DNA from: Candidatus Methylomirabilota bacterium
GTDB taxonomy: Bacteria > Methylomirabilota > Methylomirabilia > Methylomirabilales > 2-02-FULL-66-22
Assembly (NCBI GenBank): GCA_016208645.1
Contig: JACQXP010000101.1
Location: 1-24,526, forward strand
DNA length: 24,526 nt
Direction: 5' to 3'
The position numbers and the translations under genes are program-made. The notes below the pieces were generated by a model that saw nothing but the letters and a program-made list of their open reading frames with translations, had not been told where the DNA came from and made no database searches. Position 1 is the first letter of the stretch. Each line of letters opens with the position of its first letter. Shown here in pieces: positions 6,826 to 13,235 of this stretch.

Positions 6826-7854
6826 CTAGGACTCCAGGCAAACGGTCTTCAGCAGGTCCAGCTCGTCCAGGACTTTCCCGGTGCCGAGGACGACGCAGGA
6901 CAGCGGGTCATCGGCCACCCGCACCTTCAGGTGCGTCTCCAGGGCGATCAGCGTGTCCAGCCCGTGCAGCAGGGAGCCGCCGCCCGCCAGGACGATGCCC
7001 TTCTCGGCGATGTCCGCGGCCAGCTCGGGCGGGGTGCGCTCCAGCGCCGTCTTCACTGCATCCACGATGGCGTAGATGGGATCGTGGAGGGACTCGCGGA
7101 TGTCGCTGTCGTTGATGGTGAGGGTCTTGGGGATGCCGTCCACCAGGTCGCGGCCCTTGATCTCCATCTTGCGGGGCTCGTCGAAGGGATAGGCGGAGCC
7201 GATCTGGATCTTGATGTTCTCCGAGGTGCGCTCGCCCACCAGGAGGTTGTACTTCCGCTTCAGGTACTGGGTGATGGCCTCGTCCATCTCGTCGCCGGCG
7301 ATCCGGACCGACTGGCTGTAGACGATGCCGGAGAGGGAGATCACGGCCACCTCGGTGGTGCCCCCGCCGATATCCACGATCATGCTGCCGCTGGGCTCCT
7401 GCACGGGCAGCCCCGCGCCGATGGCGGCGGCCATGGGCTCTTCGATCAGGTAGACCTCGCGGGCGCCGGCCTGCTCGGCGGAATCGCGGATGGCGCGCTT
7501 CTCCACCTGGGTGATCCCCGAAGGTACACCGATGATGATGCGGGGCCGCACCAGGGCCTTGCGGTTGTGGATCTTCACGATGAAGGCCCGGATCATCTGC
7601 TCCGTCACGTCGAAGTCGGCGATGACCCCGTCCTTCAGCGGGCGGATGGCCACGATGCTGCCGGGGGTGCGCCCCAGCATCTCCTTGGCCTCCTTCCCGA
7701 CCTTGAGGACCTGGTTGGTGCCCCGCTTGATGGCGACGACCGACGGCTCGCTGAGGATGATCCCCCTGCCCTTGACGTAGATCAGCGTGTTGGCCGTGCC
7801 GAGATCCACGGCGAGATCGTTGGAGAACATCCCGAACAGCCAATCGAAGAGCAT
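6826..7854 (-). CDS. mreB: Rod shape-determining protein MreB
   Basis: A 342-residue bacterial actin that forms membrane-bound filaments guiding side-wall synthesis. It starts MLFDWLFGMFSNDLAVDLGTANTLIYVKG, which contains the membrane-binding amphipathic N-terminus and the first phosphate-binding loop. The second phosphate loop is VDIGGGTTEVAVISL, the adenosine motif is VLAGGGSLLHGLD, and the LIEEPMAAAIGAGL segment is strictly MreB-like. The ATG at 7854 is chosen because AAAGGAG lies 6 bp upstream and because this is the family N-terminus; reading further upstream adds unrelated residues. It is the first gene of the mreB-mreC-mreD-mrdA-rodA operon and has a divergent partner, the SurA/PpiD-like gene. 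Confidence 0.98.
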   Translation of the reverse strand: MLFDWLFGMFSNDLAVDLGTANTLIYVKGRGIILSEPSVVAIKRGTNQVLKVGKEAKEMLGRTPGSIVAIRPLKDGVIADFDVTEQMIRAFIVKIHNRKALVRPRIIIGVPSGITQVEKRAIRDSAEQAGAREVYLIEEPMAAAIGAGLPVQEPSGSMIVDIGGGTTEVAVISLSGIVYSQSVRIAGDEMDEAITQYLKRKYNLLVGERTSENIKIQIGSAYPFDEPRKMEIKGRDLVDGIPKTLTINDSDIRESLHDPIYAIVDAVKTALERTPPELAADIAEKGIVLAGGGSLLHGLDTLIALETHLKVRVADDPLSCVVLGTGKVLDELDLLKTVCLES

Positions 7855-7922
7855 CGTATCTCCTTTCCGGCCACTGACACGGGGCGGTCGTCGGCCGCAC
7901 GACGAAATCCCAACGGGTTGAG

Positions 7923-7951
7923 TCTTTAACATACGGCCTGAGAAAACACAA
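7923..7951 (-). promoter_or_regulatory. Candidate promoter of the mre operon
   Basis: On the minus strand TTGTGT (7951-7946), a 17-bp spacer and TAAAGA (7928-7923). It lies 69 bp upstream of mreB in the 195-bp divergent gap. The boxes are only partial matches. Confidence 0.35.
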
Positions 7952-7983
7952 GGATTTTTGCGATTCCCGGCCCCGGAAAGCCC

Positions 7984-8013
7984 TTGCCAACGGCGCGCCC
8001 GATGCAGTATCGT
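7984..8013 (+). promoter_or_regulatory. Candidate promoter of the SurA/PpiD-like gene
   Basis: TTGCCA (7984-7989), an 18-bp spacer and TATCGT (8008-8013), giving a leader of about 30 nt before the ATG at 8050. It is divergent from the mre promoter. Confidence 0.45.
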
Positions 8014-8049
8014 GGCGGCCGGACCTCGCAGCACACAAGGGATACCGGC

Positions 8050-9051
8050 ATGCTCAAGCGGATGCGGGAAGGCAGCGCGTTCTTCATCAAGGGGGTCATG
8101 GTCCTGGTCGTGGTGGCCTTCGTCGGGACCATCTTCGTGGTGTGGGGGGTCAAGTCCACGCCGGGCGACCTGGCCCGGCGGGGCGTGGTGGCCACGGTGG
8201 CGGGCACCGAGATCTCGGTTGACGACTACCAGCAGGCCCTCCGCCAGCAGATCGAGGTGTACAAGCAAATCTTCGGGGACAAGTTCGACCAGAAGCTGCT
8301 GGAGTCCATGAACCTCAAACAGCAGGTGGTGGAGCTGCTCATCCGCCGGATCCTGGTCCTGCAACATGCAGAGCGGATGGGGATCGGGGTGAGCGCGGAG
8401 GAGCTGGCGGAGGAGATCCGGCGGATCCCCGCCTTCGCGGGGAAGGACGGATTCAATCGGCAGCGCTACCTGGACATCCTGCGGGCCAATCGCCTGACCC
8501 CGGAACGGTTCGAGGCGGATCTGCGCCGGAGTCTCACGGAGCGGAAGATGGAGGCCCTGATCCGGGGGGCGATTCGGGTGTCAGAGGCCGAGGCCCGGGA
8601 AACCTTCCGGCAGATCCACCGCCAGCTCACCGTGGAGGTGGTCCAGCTTCCGGCCGGGGACGAGGGCAAGAAGCTTGCGGACAAAATCACCGTGGCCATC
8701 GGGCAGGGCAAGCCCCTGGCCGCGGCCAGCAAGGAGGCGGGGGTCACGACCAGGCAGTTGGGGCCTTTCCCGCTGGACTCCCTTCCCAAGGAGATTCCGG
8801 ATCCGGATGCCTTCCGGCAGGGGGTGGGATTGTTGAAGCCGGGGGAAACCAGCCCACTCGTCACGGGCCAGAAAGCGTCCTATCTCATCCGGCTGATGAC
8901 CCAGCAGGACCCCCCAGAGGCGGAGTACGAGAAGGGGGAAGAGGCGTTCCGGGCCCAGTTGCTCTTGCAGAAGCGAGCCGTGGTCTTCGCCGACTGGCTC
9001 CGCCAGTTGCGCCAGGCGGCCAAGGTCACGGTGGACCAGGACAGCCTGTGA
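8050..9051 (+). CDS. Membrane-anchored SurA/PpiD-like chaperone without a clear PPIase domain
   Basis: A 333-residue protein with a basic N-terminus and one membrane anchor (about residues 12-34, FFIKGVMVLVVVAFVGTIFVVWG), then a SurA-N-type chaperone region: VATVAGTEISVDDYQQALRQQIEVYKQIFG, LLIRRILVLQHAERMGIGVSAEELAEEI and NRQRYLDILRANRLTPERFEADLR. These are the hallmark helices of PpiD/SurA. The ATG at 8050 has AAGGGA 9 bp upstream, and longer readings lack a signal. The usual PPIC parvulin domain (with its HILV and SxxxS features) is not evident: residues 195-310 are short, and only fragments such as LGPFPLDSLPKEI and LLKPGETSPLV recall the end of a parvulin repeat. It may therefore act only as a periplasmic folding chaperone. 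Divergent from mreB. Confidence 0.82.
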   Translation: MLKRMREGSAFFIKGVMVLVVVAFVGTIFVVWGVKSTPGDLARRGVVATVAGTEISVDDYQQALRQQIEVYKQIFGDKFDQKLLESMNLKQQVVELLIRRILVLQHAERMGIGVSAEELAEEIRRIPAFAGKDGFNRQRYLDILRANRLTPERFEADLRRSLTERKMEALIRGAIRVSEAEARETFRQIHRQLTVEVVQLPAGDEGKKLADKITVAIGQGKPLAAASKEAGVTTRQLGPFPLDSLPKEIPDPDAFRQGVGLLKPGETSPLVTGQKASYLIRLMTQQDPPEAEYEKGEEAFRAQLLLQKRAVVFADWLRQLRQAAKVTVDQDSL

Positions 9052-9075
9052 TTCCGACGGCCGCGGGATATGACA

Positions 9076-9426
9076 TCAGGCGGGCCGCTTCCCGGGAAAA
9101 GGCTGGCCGCCCTGGCCTGCCGACTTCCCCGGGACCGAGACGGCAGGCCGGACGAGTTTACTGGCCGGGCGGGGATAGATCCGCTCCCACGCCTCGTACT
9201 TGGTGATGACCTTGGAGGGGGGTGTCGGCTCCGCCTCCAGCCGGCGGATCCGCTGGAAATCCTGGACCCAGCCCGCCAGGTACATCACCAGCATCCCCGT
9301 CAAGACCAGCTTGCCCAGGACCCAGCCCGGGCGGCCCAGCCAGGCCGCCAACGGACGGTTGGCAGCGGGGGAGGCAGCCAGGCTGACCTCTGCCTCCTCG
9401 ATTGTCATTGTTGTCTCGTAAAGCAT
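9076..9426 (-). CDS. Small single-pass membrane protein, unknown
   Basis: I do not recognise this 116-residue protein. It starts MLYETTMTIEEAEVSLA, has one clear membrane segment (about residues 38-58, VLGKLVLTGMLVMYLAGWV) and a soluble tail, FQRIRRLEAEPTPPSKVITKYEAWERIYP, rich in Pro, Lys and Gly at its end. The ATG at 9426 has AGGAGAG 8 bp upstream; a GTG two codons earlier is an alternative with tighter spacing. It is convergent with the chaperone gene (24-bp gap) and divergent from the lipoprotein-like gene at 9597. The location invites a role at the envelope but no function is suggested by the sequence. Confidence 0.65.
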   Translation of the reverse strand: MLYETTMTIEEAEVSLAASPAANRPLAAWLGRPGWVLGKLVLTGMLVMYLAGWVQDFQRIRRLEAEPTPPSKVITKYEAWERIYPRPASKLVRPAVSVPGKSAGQGGQPFPGKRPA

Positions 9427-9596
9427 GGCCACTACTCTCCTGCCCGTCCAGGCCGGCCTCCAGGACGAAAGCTATATCCGGGTGCCACACCGCCTGGACA
9501 TTGATTTTCAGCTTCGCTTTCGGATGCCTCACCGGCCCGCGGCGGGGTGACCTGGAAAGCTCAGGCTACACCTCTCGCACGGGCGCCTCTGGCTGG

Positions 9597-10136
9597 ATGA
9601 AGGGAATGGATGAAAACGACGCGAACCGGGAAATCGGCGAGGCAGCCGAGCGTGGTCTTTCGAGATTTGCTTTCGGAATCGGGCGGGAGGATACCCGAGG
9701 AGTCTATCCGCGTCAACCAAATTCTTGTGGGTGGTTCAACAAATACCCCAAGCAGTTGGGAATTTGCCTGATTTTACTTGGACTTACACAGGGTTGCAGG
9801 GGGTCCGGGCCGGAGGCAGTAGCCGACCGGTTCATGGAAGCGTACTATGCCGCCGCCAACCTGGGGGAGGCCCTCCAGTTCGCCGAGGGGTTGGCCGCCA
9901 AGAAGATCCAGGACCAACAACTCCTCCTCAAGGGGCTGACGGGTCCCCAGTCCAGCCAGGGCCGGCGGGTCAGCTTCAGCCGGATCGAGAAGACCACGAT
10001 GGAAGGGAAACTATTTCTCCGGTACGAGGTCCGGATTGACGTCCAGAGCGGAGGCTCTTTCACGCGGAAATCCCTCCTGGCCATGAGGCAGGAACCAAAC
10101 GGGTGGCGGGTAACTAATTTCAGCGAGACGGACTGA
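9597..10136 (+). CDS. Lipoprotein-like or anchored envelope protein, unknown; start uncertain
   Basis: The convincing part begins near 9745: a hydrophobic stretch LGICLILLGLTQGC that ends in a lipobox-like sequence, followed by a soluble region PEAVADRFMEAYYAAANLGEALQFAEGLAAKKIQ and a beta-rich end (FLRYEVRIDVQSGG, NGWRVTNFSETD). That layout recalls small NTF2/DUF4878-type secreted proteins in which a helix pair is followed by a curved sheet, but I do not assign a family. The reading frame is open to ATG at 9597, which would put about 50 polar residues before the hydrophobic stretch, too long for a lipoprotein signal. No ATG, GTG or well-placed TTG with a Shine-Dalgarno is seen closer. The true start, or a frameshift there, is unresolved. 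Bases 9640-9790 are more A/T-rich than the surroundings. Confidence 0.6.
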   Translation: MKGMDENDANREIGEAAERGLSRFAFGIGREDTRGVYPRQPNSCGWFNKYPKQLGICLILLGLTQGCRGSGPEAVADRFMEAYYAAANLGEALQFAEGLAAKKIQDQQLLLKGLTGPQSSQGRRVSFSRIEKTTMEGKLFLRYEVRIDVQSGGSFTRKSLLAMRQEPNGWRVTNFSETD

Positions 10137-10144
10137 AGCCGGGC

Positions 10145-10172
10145 CGTGAAGCGTGAAACGTGATCCGTGAAG
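10145..10172 (+). repeat. Heptanucleotide array, four CGTGANN units
   Basis: Units CGTGAAG, CGTGAAA, CGTGATC and CGTGAAG. It lies between the lipoprotein-like gene and the MEMO gene. The same family occurs inverted at 11566-11593. Confidence 0.9.
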
Positions 10173-10225
10173 GGGGGGCCGAGGGGGCGGAGGAAGGGAT
10201 CCGAGATGCCCCAACAGGCTGCCAG

Positions 10226-11479
10226 ATGACCACCCGAAGCGACACCGATACGTATGAATATCCTCGCCTCCGACCGGTGGAGGCGTTTCCGGCCGTGGTG
10301 TCCGGGCAAGAGGTCCTGTGCCTCCGGGATCCCCAGCAGTATTCCGAGGTCGTGGTGTATGTGCCGGCCCAGACCGCCTCGATCCTCGGCCTCTTTGACG
10401 GGCAGCACTCCCTGCTGGATATCCAGGAGGCCTTCACCCGGCGCTTCGGCAGCCTGCTCTTCCGGGAGCAACTGCTGCAGGTCATCCAGTCCCTGGATGA
10501 GCGCCTCCTGCTGGAGAGTCCTCGCTTCGCCACCCACCGGGCGAAGGTGGAAGACGGCTTCCGCCGGTCCCGATCCCGGAAGGCGATGCTGGCGGGCAAG
10601 AGCTACCCGCCGGAGGCGACCGGGCTCCGCCAGCAACTGGAGAGCTACTTCACCGCGGCCGAGGGCCCCGGGGACACGCCGCCCAGTCCCGCTGCAGCGG
10701 GACTCTCCGGCCTGGTGGTCCCCCACATCGACTTCGCCCGGGGCGGCCCGTGCTATGCCTGGGGCTACCGCGAGCTGGAGGGGGCGGCGTCTCCCGTGGA
10801 TCGCTGGGTGATCCTGGGAACGGTCCACGCCCCCATCGCGCGGGCCTTCGCCCTGACCCGCAAGGACTTCGAGACCCCCCTGGGGACGGTGGAGACCGAT
10901 CAGGAATTCGTGGACCGCCTTCTGGCGTCCGTGGGAGACCAGTACCTGGAGGACGAGCTGGCCCACCGGGGGGAGCATTCCATCGAGTTCCAGGCGGTGT
11001 TTCTCCGCCACGTTACGCCGTCCGCGAGTCCGGTGCGGATCGTGCCCATCCTGTGCGGGTCGCTGCACCGGTTCATCGAGGACCGCCGCTCGCCGTCGGA
11101 GGAGCGAGACATCGAGGCGTTCCTCGCCGCGGTTCGCGACACGATGGCTGGCCTGGGGGGGCGGAGCCTGGTGCTGGCCAGCGCCGACCTGGCGCATGTG
11201 GGGCCGCGGTTCGGCGATCCCCGCCAGATCACGCCGGGCCAGCTTCGCGAGGTGGCCGACGCCGACCGCGAGATGCTGGAGACGATCGAGGCGGGGGATG
11301 CCGAGGCCTTCTTCCGGGCCGTCGCCCGCGACGGCGACCGGCGGCGGATCTGCGGCCTGCCGCCCATCTATGCGGCGTTGCGGGTCCTCCCCGGCGCCCA
11401 AGGACGGGTGCTGCGCTACCGCCAGTGGCCCGATCCCCAGGGGACGGTGACATTTTCCGCGGTCGCGCTGTACAGGTGA
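10226..11479 (+). CDS. MEMO1/AmmeMemoRadiSam-B family protein with an extra N-terminal domain
   Basis: A 417-residue protein. Its C-terminal two thirds (about residues 165-417) is MEMO-like, related to class III extradiol dioxygenases: VVPHIDFARGG, VILGTVHAPIARAFAL, GEHSIEFQAVFLRH, LASADLAHVGPRFG and RRICGLPPI match in order the histidines, glutamate and cysteine that line the metal pocket of MEMO1 (His49, His81, His192, Cys244 in the human protein). Residues about 10-110 form a separate domain with YVPAQTASILGLFDGQHSLLDIQEAF and LLQVIQSLDERLLLES, like a PqqD/winged-helix fold. I chose ATG 10226; an upstream GTG at 10160 lies inside the CGTGA repeat array. The partners AMMECR1 and radical SAM, often adjacent in the AmmeMemoRadiSam set, are not in this window. 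The biochemical role of the family in bacteria is not settled. Confidence 0.88.
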   Translation: MTTRSDTDTYEYPRLRPVEAFPAVVSGQEVLCLRDPQQYSEVVVYVPAQTASILGLFDGQHSLLDIQEAFTRRFGSLLFREQLLQVIQSLDERLLLESPRFATHRAKVEDGFRRSRSRKAMLAGKSYPPEATGLRQQLESYFTAAEGPGDTPPSPAAAGLSGLVVPHIDFARGGPCYAWGYRELEGAASPVDRWVILGTVHAPIARAFALTRKDFETPLGTVETDQEFVDRLLASVGDQYLEDELAHRGEHSIEFQAVFLRHVTPSASPVRIVPILCGSLHRFIEDRRSPSEERDIEAFLAAVRDTMAGLGGRSLVLASADLAHVGPRFGDPRQITPGQLREVADADREMLETIEAGDAEAFFRAVARDGDRRRICGLPPIYAALRVLPGAQGRVLRYRQWPDPQGTVTFSAVALYR

Positions 11480-11534
11480 CCGTGGGTGGCGTCGCGGACA
11501 GCTCGCATCTCCAGACCCGACATCCTGGCGAGCA

Positions 11535-11942
11535 ATGCCGGATCGAATGCCTGACCCTTCGGAACTCACGAATCACGTTTCACGCATCACGGGTTCCCAG
11601 TCGCCGCTCCTGCGACTCACCCGCGATCTGGACCGCTGGGGGAGCCTGTTCCTGGAGATCGCCCGGACCAAGGAAATCCCGGCCGTGGAGCAGATCCTGG
11701 GCGGCCTGGTGGAGTGGATGGGGAGCGACCTCTTGGACGGCTGGCTGCGGCTGCCGATCCCCCTCTTCGAAGAGGTGAGCGACCTGTCGGAGGAATTGTT
11801 CCGGGCGTGCGAGGCGTACCTCGCCTGGATCCGGCAGGCCAGGCACCCGATCCCGGCCGAAGCCCGCCGGCCGCACGAGGAAGTGATCCGGGGCGTGCTG
11901 CAGCGGGTCCACGCCCTCGCGGAACGGCCAATTGGCGGGTAG
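11535..11942 (+). CDS. Small helical protein, unknown, downstream of MEMO
   Basis: I do not recognise this protein (135 residues from ATG 11535; ATG 11547 is an in-frame alternative). The first 20 residues are encoded by the TCACG repeat array (11566-11593) and read as low-quality sequence (LTNHVSRITGSQ). The remainder is clearly protein-like and helical: LLRLTRDLDRWGSLFLEIAR, IPAVEQILGGLVEWMGSDLLDGW, EEVSDLSEELFRACEAYLAWIRQ and HEEVIRGVLQRVHALAE. The ancestral start was probably after the array, but no good start codon or Shine-Dalgarno is visible there. It lies 55 bp after the MEMO gene on the same strand, so the two may share a transcript. Confidence 0.6.
   Translation: MPDRMPDPSELTNHVSRITGSQSPLLRLTRDLDRWGSLFLEIARTKEIPAVEQILGGLVEWMGSDLLDGWLRLPIPLFEEVSDLSEELFRACEAYLAWIRQARHPIPAEARRPHEEVIRGVLQRVHALAERPIGG
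11566..11593 (-). repeat. Heptanucleotide array, four TCACGNN units
   Basis: Units TCACGAA, TCACGTT, TCACGCA and TCACGGG: the complement of the CGTGA array at 10145. The two copies flank the MEMO gene in inverted orientation. Confidence 0.9.
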
Positions 11943-11966
11943 TGGTCAGGGATTGAGAGAGGGCCC

Positions 11967-11994
11967 ATTGGTCATTTGTCATTGGTCATTGGGA
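11967..11994 (+). repeat. Heptanucleotide array, four ATTGGTC units
   Basis: Units ATTGGTC, ATTTGTC, ATTGGTC and ATTGGGA. The motif resembles the TTGTCAT class of heptanucleotide STRR sequences known from cyanobacteria. It lies just upstream of the 50-aa reading frame at 12012. Confidence 0.9.
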
Positions 11995-12011
11995 TTTCAG
12001 ATTGGGTGGGT

Positions 12012-12164
12012 ATGGACATTCGTGGCTGGATCATGAGGCGGATCTGGTGCGGCGGCCGCAGCGTTCGCTACGTCTTCATCCACCCCACCTGCGGCCACGA
12101 CGACGTCGAGGCGGGCTACCTGCCGGAGCGTTGGCTGGGGGAAGAGGCACCGCCGGGCGGATAG
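12012..12164 (+). CDS. Hypothetical 50-residue protein
   Basis: MDIRGWIMRRIWCGGRSVRYVFIHPTCGHDDVEAGYLPERWLGEEAPPGG-type small protein: a basic N-terminus, two Cys (WCGG and HPTCGH) and an acidic end. The ATG follows GGGTGGG by 1 bp and the stop precedes the next gene by 15 bp. No family is recognised; it is called because the composition is protein-like and it leads into a gene with a strong Shine-Dalgarno. It could be a chance reading frame. Confidence 0.4.
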   Translation: MDIRGWIMRRIWCGGRSVRYVFIHPTCGHDDVEAGYLPERWLGEEAPPGG

Positions 12165-12179
12165 GGGGGGGAGGGAACC

Positions 12180-12416
12180 ATGCAAGCAGTCTTCGAAAAC
12201 CGGCGGTCCGGTGGAGAGCGCAGGAGCGGGGAGCGGCGTCGGGGTACCCGTTGCCCTTCTTGCTGCAACGGGTCGCCGGCGGATTCCGCCCGGATACCCA
12301 ACGGCCAGGACCGCCGGAGCGGCACCGATCGGCGCCGGGCTGCGCGGCGGATCGCCGATGGCGCGGACCTGATTCCCGAGCGATACGATTACCAGTGGCG
12401 GAACCGCTGGCCGTGA
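12180..12416 (+). CDS. RRSG-motif small protein with two apparent compensating frameshifts
   Basis: A 78-residue basic protein with repeated RRSG(G/T)(E/D)RR motifs: NRRSGGERRSGERR at residues 8-21 and QDRRSGTDRRRAARR at about 43-57, followed by LIPERYDYQWRNRWP. Such motifs occur in many small bacterial proteins and at the start of some PilZ proteins; no function is established here. GGGAGG 5 bp before the ATG supports the start. The middle (TRCPSCCNGSPADSARIPNG) is unlike the ends, but the frame two bases over reads YPLPFLLQRVAGGFRPDTQ, which looks like real protein. Adding one base in the GGGG at about 12240-12243 and removing one C at about 12303 would join the parts into one smooth sequence. 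The 12443-12470 terminator follows. Confidence 0.6.
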   Translation: MQAVFENRRSGGERRSGERRRGTRCPSCCNGSPADSARIPNGQDRRSGTDRRRAARRIADGADLIPERYDYQWRNRWP

Positions 12417-12442
12417 GGGGCGACCCACCGGCGGGAATGAGA

Positions 12443-12470
12443 AAACGGGACCCGCTGTCGGGTCCCGTTT
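12443..12470. terminator. Bidirectional terminator between the RRSG gene and tRNA-Ala
   Basis: A perfect 12-bp stem, AAACGGGACCCG (12443-12454) with CGGGTCCCGTTT (12459-12470), around a CTGT loop. It gives short T-tracts on both strands (TTT on +, TTTTCT on -). Confidence 0.85.
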
Positions 12471-12476
12471 ACATTC

Positions 12477-12552
12477 TGGTGGAGCTGAGGGGATTCGAAC
12501 CCCTGGCCTCGTGACTGCCAGTCACGCGCGCTCCCAACTGCGCCACAGCCCC
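12477..12552 (-). tRNA. tRNA-Ala (anticodon GGC)
   Basis: 76 nt on the minus strand. The acceptor stem GGGGCTG pairs with CAGCTCC, with one G-T pair. The anticodon stem is CGTGA/TCACG around loop CTGGCAG (anticodon GGC). The T arm is AGGGG-TTCGAAT-CCCCT. CCA is encoded. Confidence 0.97.
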
Positions 12553-12618
12553 AGAAAAGCAATGAGCTGAAGGTGCTTCGGGTCCAACCGGAACCGTTCC
12601 GCCCCTCAGCTCGGGTGT

Positions 12619-12648
12619 CTTATACCCAGGCGACGCCCGAATCGTCAA
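12619..12648 (-). promoter_or_regulatory. Promoter of tRNA-Ala
   Basis: On the minus strand TTGACG (12648-12643), an 18-bp spacer and TATAAG (12624-12619). It predicts a leader of about 60 nt before the tRNA 5' end at 12552. Confidence 0.75.
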
Positions 12649-12668
12649 GGAAAAAATCCCCTCGGCAG

Positions 12669-12696
12669 AGCCGAGACCCGAGCCGGGAGAGCCGAG
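12669..12696 (+). repeat. Period-7 array (AGCCGAG family)
   Basis: Units AGCCGAG, ACCCGAG, CCGGGAG and AGCCGAG, located between the two divergent tRNA promoters. Same unit family as 181-208. Confidence 0.7.
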
Positions 12697-12769
12697 GGTT
12701 ATCCTCTGTTCCTCCTTGCCCCTGCGCCCAAGTCCCCCCGTCTCTTTGCTCTCATGGCGCGCCTGCCAC

Positions 12770-12798
12770 TTGACAGGCCGGTGGGGCTGCCGTAAAAA
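12770..12798 (+). promoter_or_regulatory. Promoter of tRNA-Leu
   Basis: Consensus TTGACA (12770-12775), a 17-bp spacer and TAAAAA (12793-12798). The tRNA begins 15 bp downstream. Confidence 0.85.
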
Positions 12799-12813
12799 GG
12801 TGTCACTCTTCCT

Positions 12814-12898
12814 GCCGGGGTGGTGAAACTGGTAGACGCACGGGACTCAAAATCCCGCGGAGCTTCGCTCCATGAGGGTTCGATTCCCTCCCCCGGCA
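12814..12898 (+). tRNA. tRNA-Leu (anticodon CAA)
   Basis: 85 nt, class II. The acceptor stem GCCGGGG pairs with CCCCGGC. The anticodon stem is CGGGA/TCCCG around loop CTCAAAA (anticodon CAA). A long variable arm (GCGGAGCTTCGCTCC region) and GGTTCGATTCC in the T arm are visible. CCA is not encoded: ACCCC follows. Confidence 0.97.
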
Positions 12899-13235
12899 CC
12901 CCAATTGAGCAAAAGTCTCCTCCCGGTCGGATGGTGCAGAAGGTCCCCGCTGACAGCCGCCCCAATGGGACCATACCTCAGCCCCGATCACCTGTTTCCG
13001 TCGGGCGCTAAAATCACCCGACTACAACCACCCCAATTCCGTGCTAAGGTGACGTGGTCCGCGCCAGTCGTGACGGTCGCGACACCCAAAAGTTTCAGCC
13101 CTTCGTGGGCCCCCGAGCGGATCCAGGGTCAACGTGGCGCCCCCCGGGAGACGGGGGCGGGCTGGAGGAGGTACTCCGCCGGAACCATTCGCAATCGTGC
13201 TTGCATATAGTAGAACCTGTGCAATAGTGCCTGCG
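12899..13235. other. Gap between tRNA-Leu and the DUF4143 ATPase
   Basis: No gene is supported here. The last ten bases around the tRNA-Leu 3' end, CACCCCAATT (12897-12906), recur at 13029-13038, but no integrase is present. The right end holds the direct repeats and -10 box described at 13191-13234. No rho-independent terminator for the tRNA is evident. Confidence 0.5.
13191..13234 (+). promoter_or_regulatory. Direct-repeat operator candidate around a -10 box
   Basis: GCAATCGTGCTTGC (13191-13204) and GCAATAGTGCCTGC (13221-13234) match at 12 of 14 positions and start 30 bp apart. Each holds a GCA-N4-TGC half palindrome. TATAGT (13206-13211) lies between them, and the second copy ends one base before the ATG at 13236. 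No good -35 box is seen. Confidence 0.5.

Noticed and set aside
7855..8367. Upstream extension of mreB by 171 codons
   Set aside because: The family N-terminus and a strong Shine-Dalgarno are at 7854; the extension overlaps the divergent chaperone gene.
9158..9550. Overlapping small open frames on both strands between the membrane protein and the 9597 gene, including a 41-codon plus-strand frame from ATG 9425 with protein-like sequence
   Set aside because: The two strands cannot both be coding, neither frame has a Shine-Dalgarno, and the convincing signals belong to the membrane-protein gene on the minus strand.
10160..10225. Earlier GTG start for the MEMO gene
   Set aside because: It lies inside the CGTGA array and would add repeat-encoded residues; ATG 10226 fits better.
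12930..12975. Possible terminator hairpin after tRNA-Leu (GGTCCC...GGGACC)
   Set aside because: The stem is only 6 bp with a 20-base loop and no T-tract.
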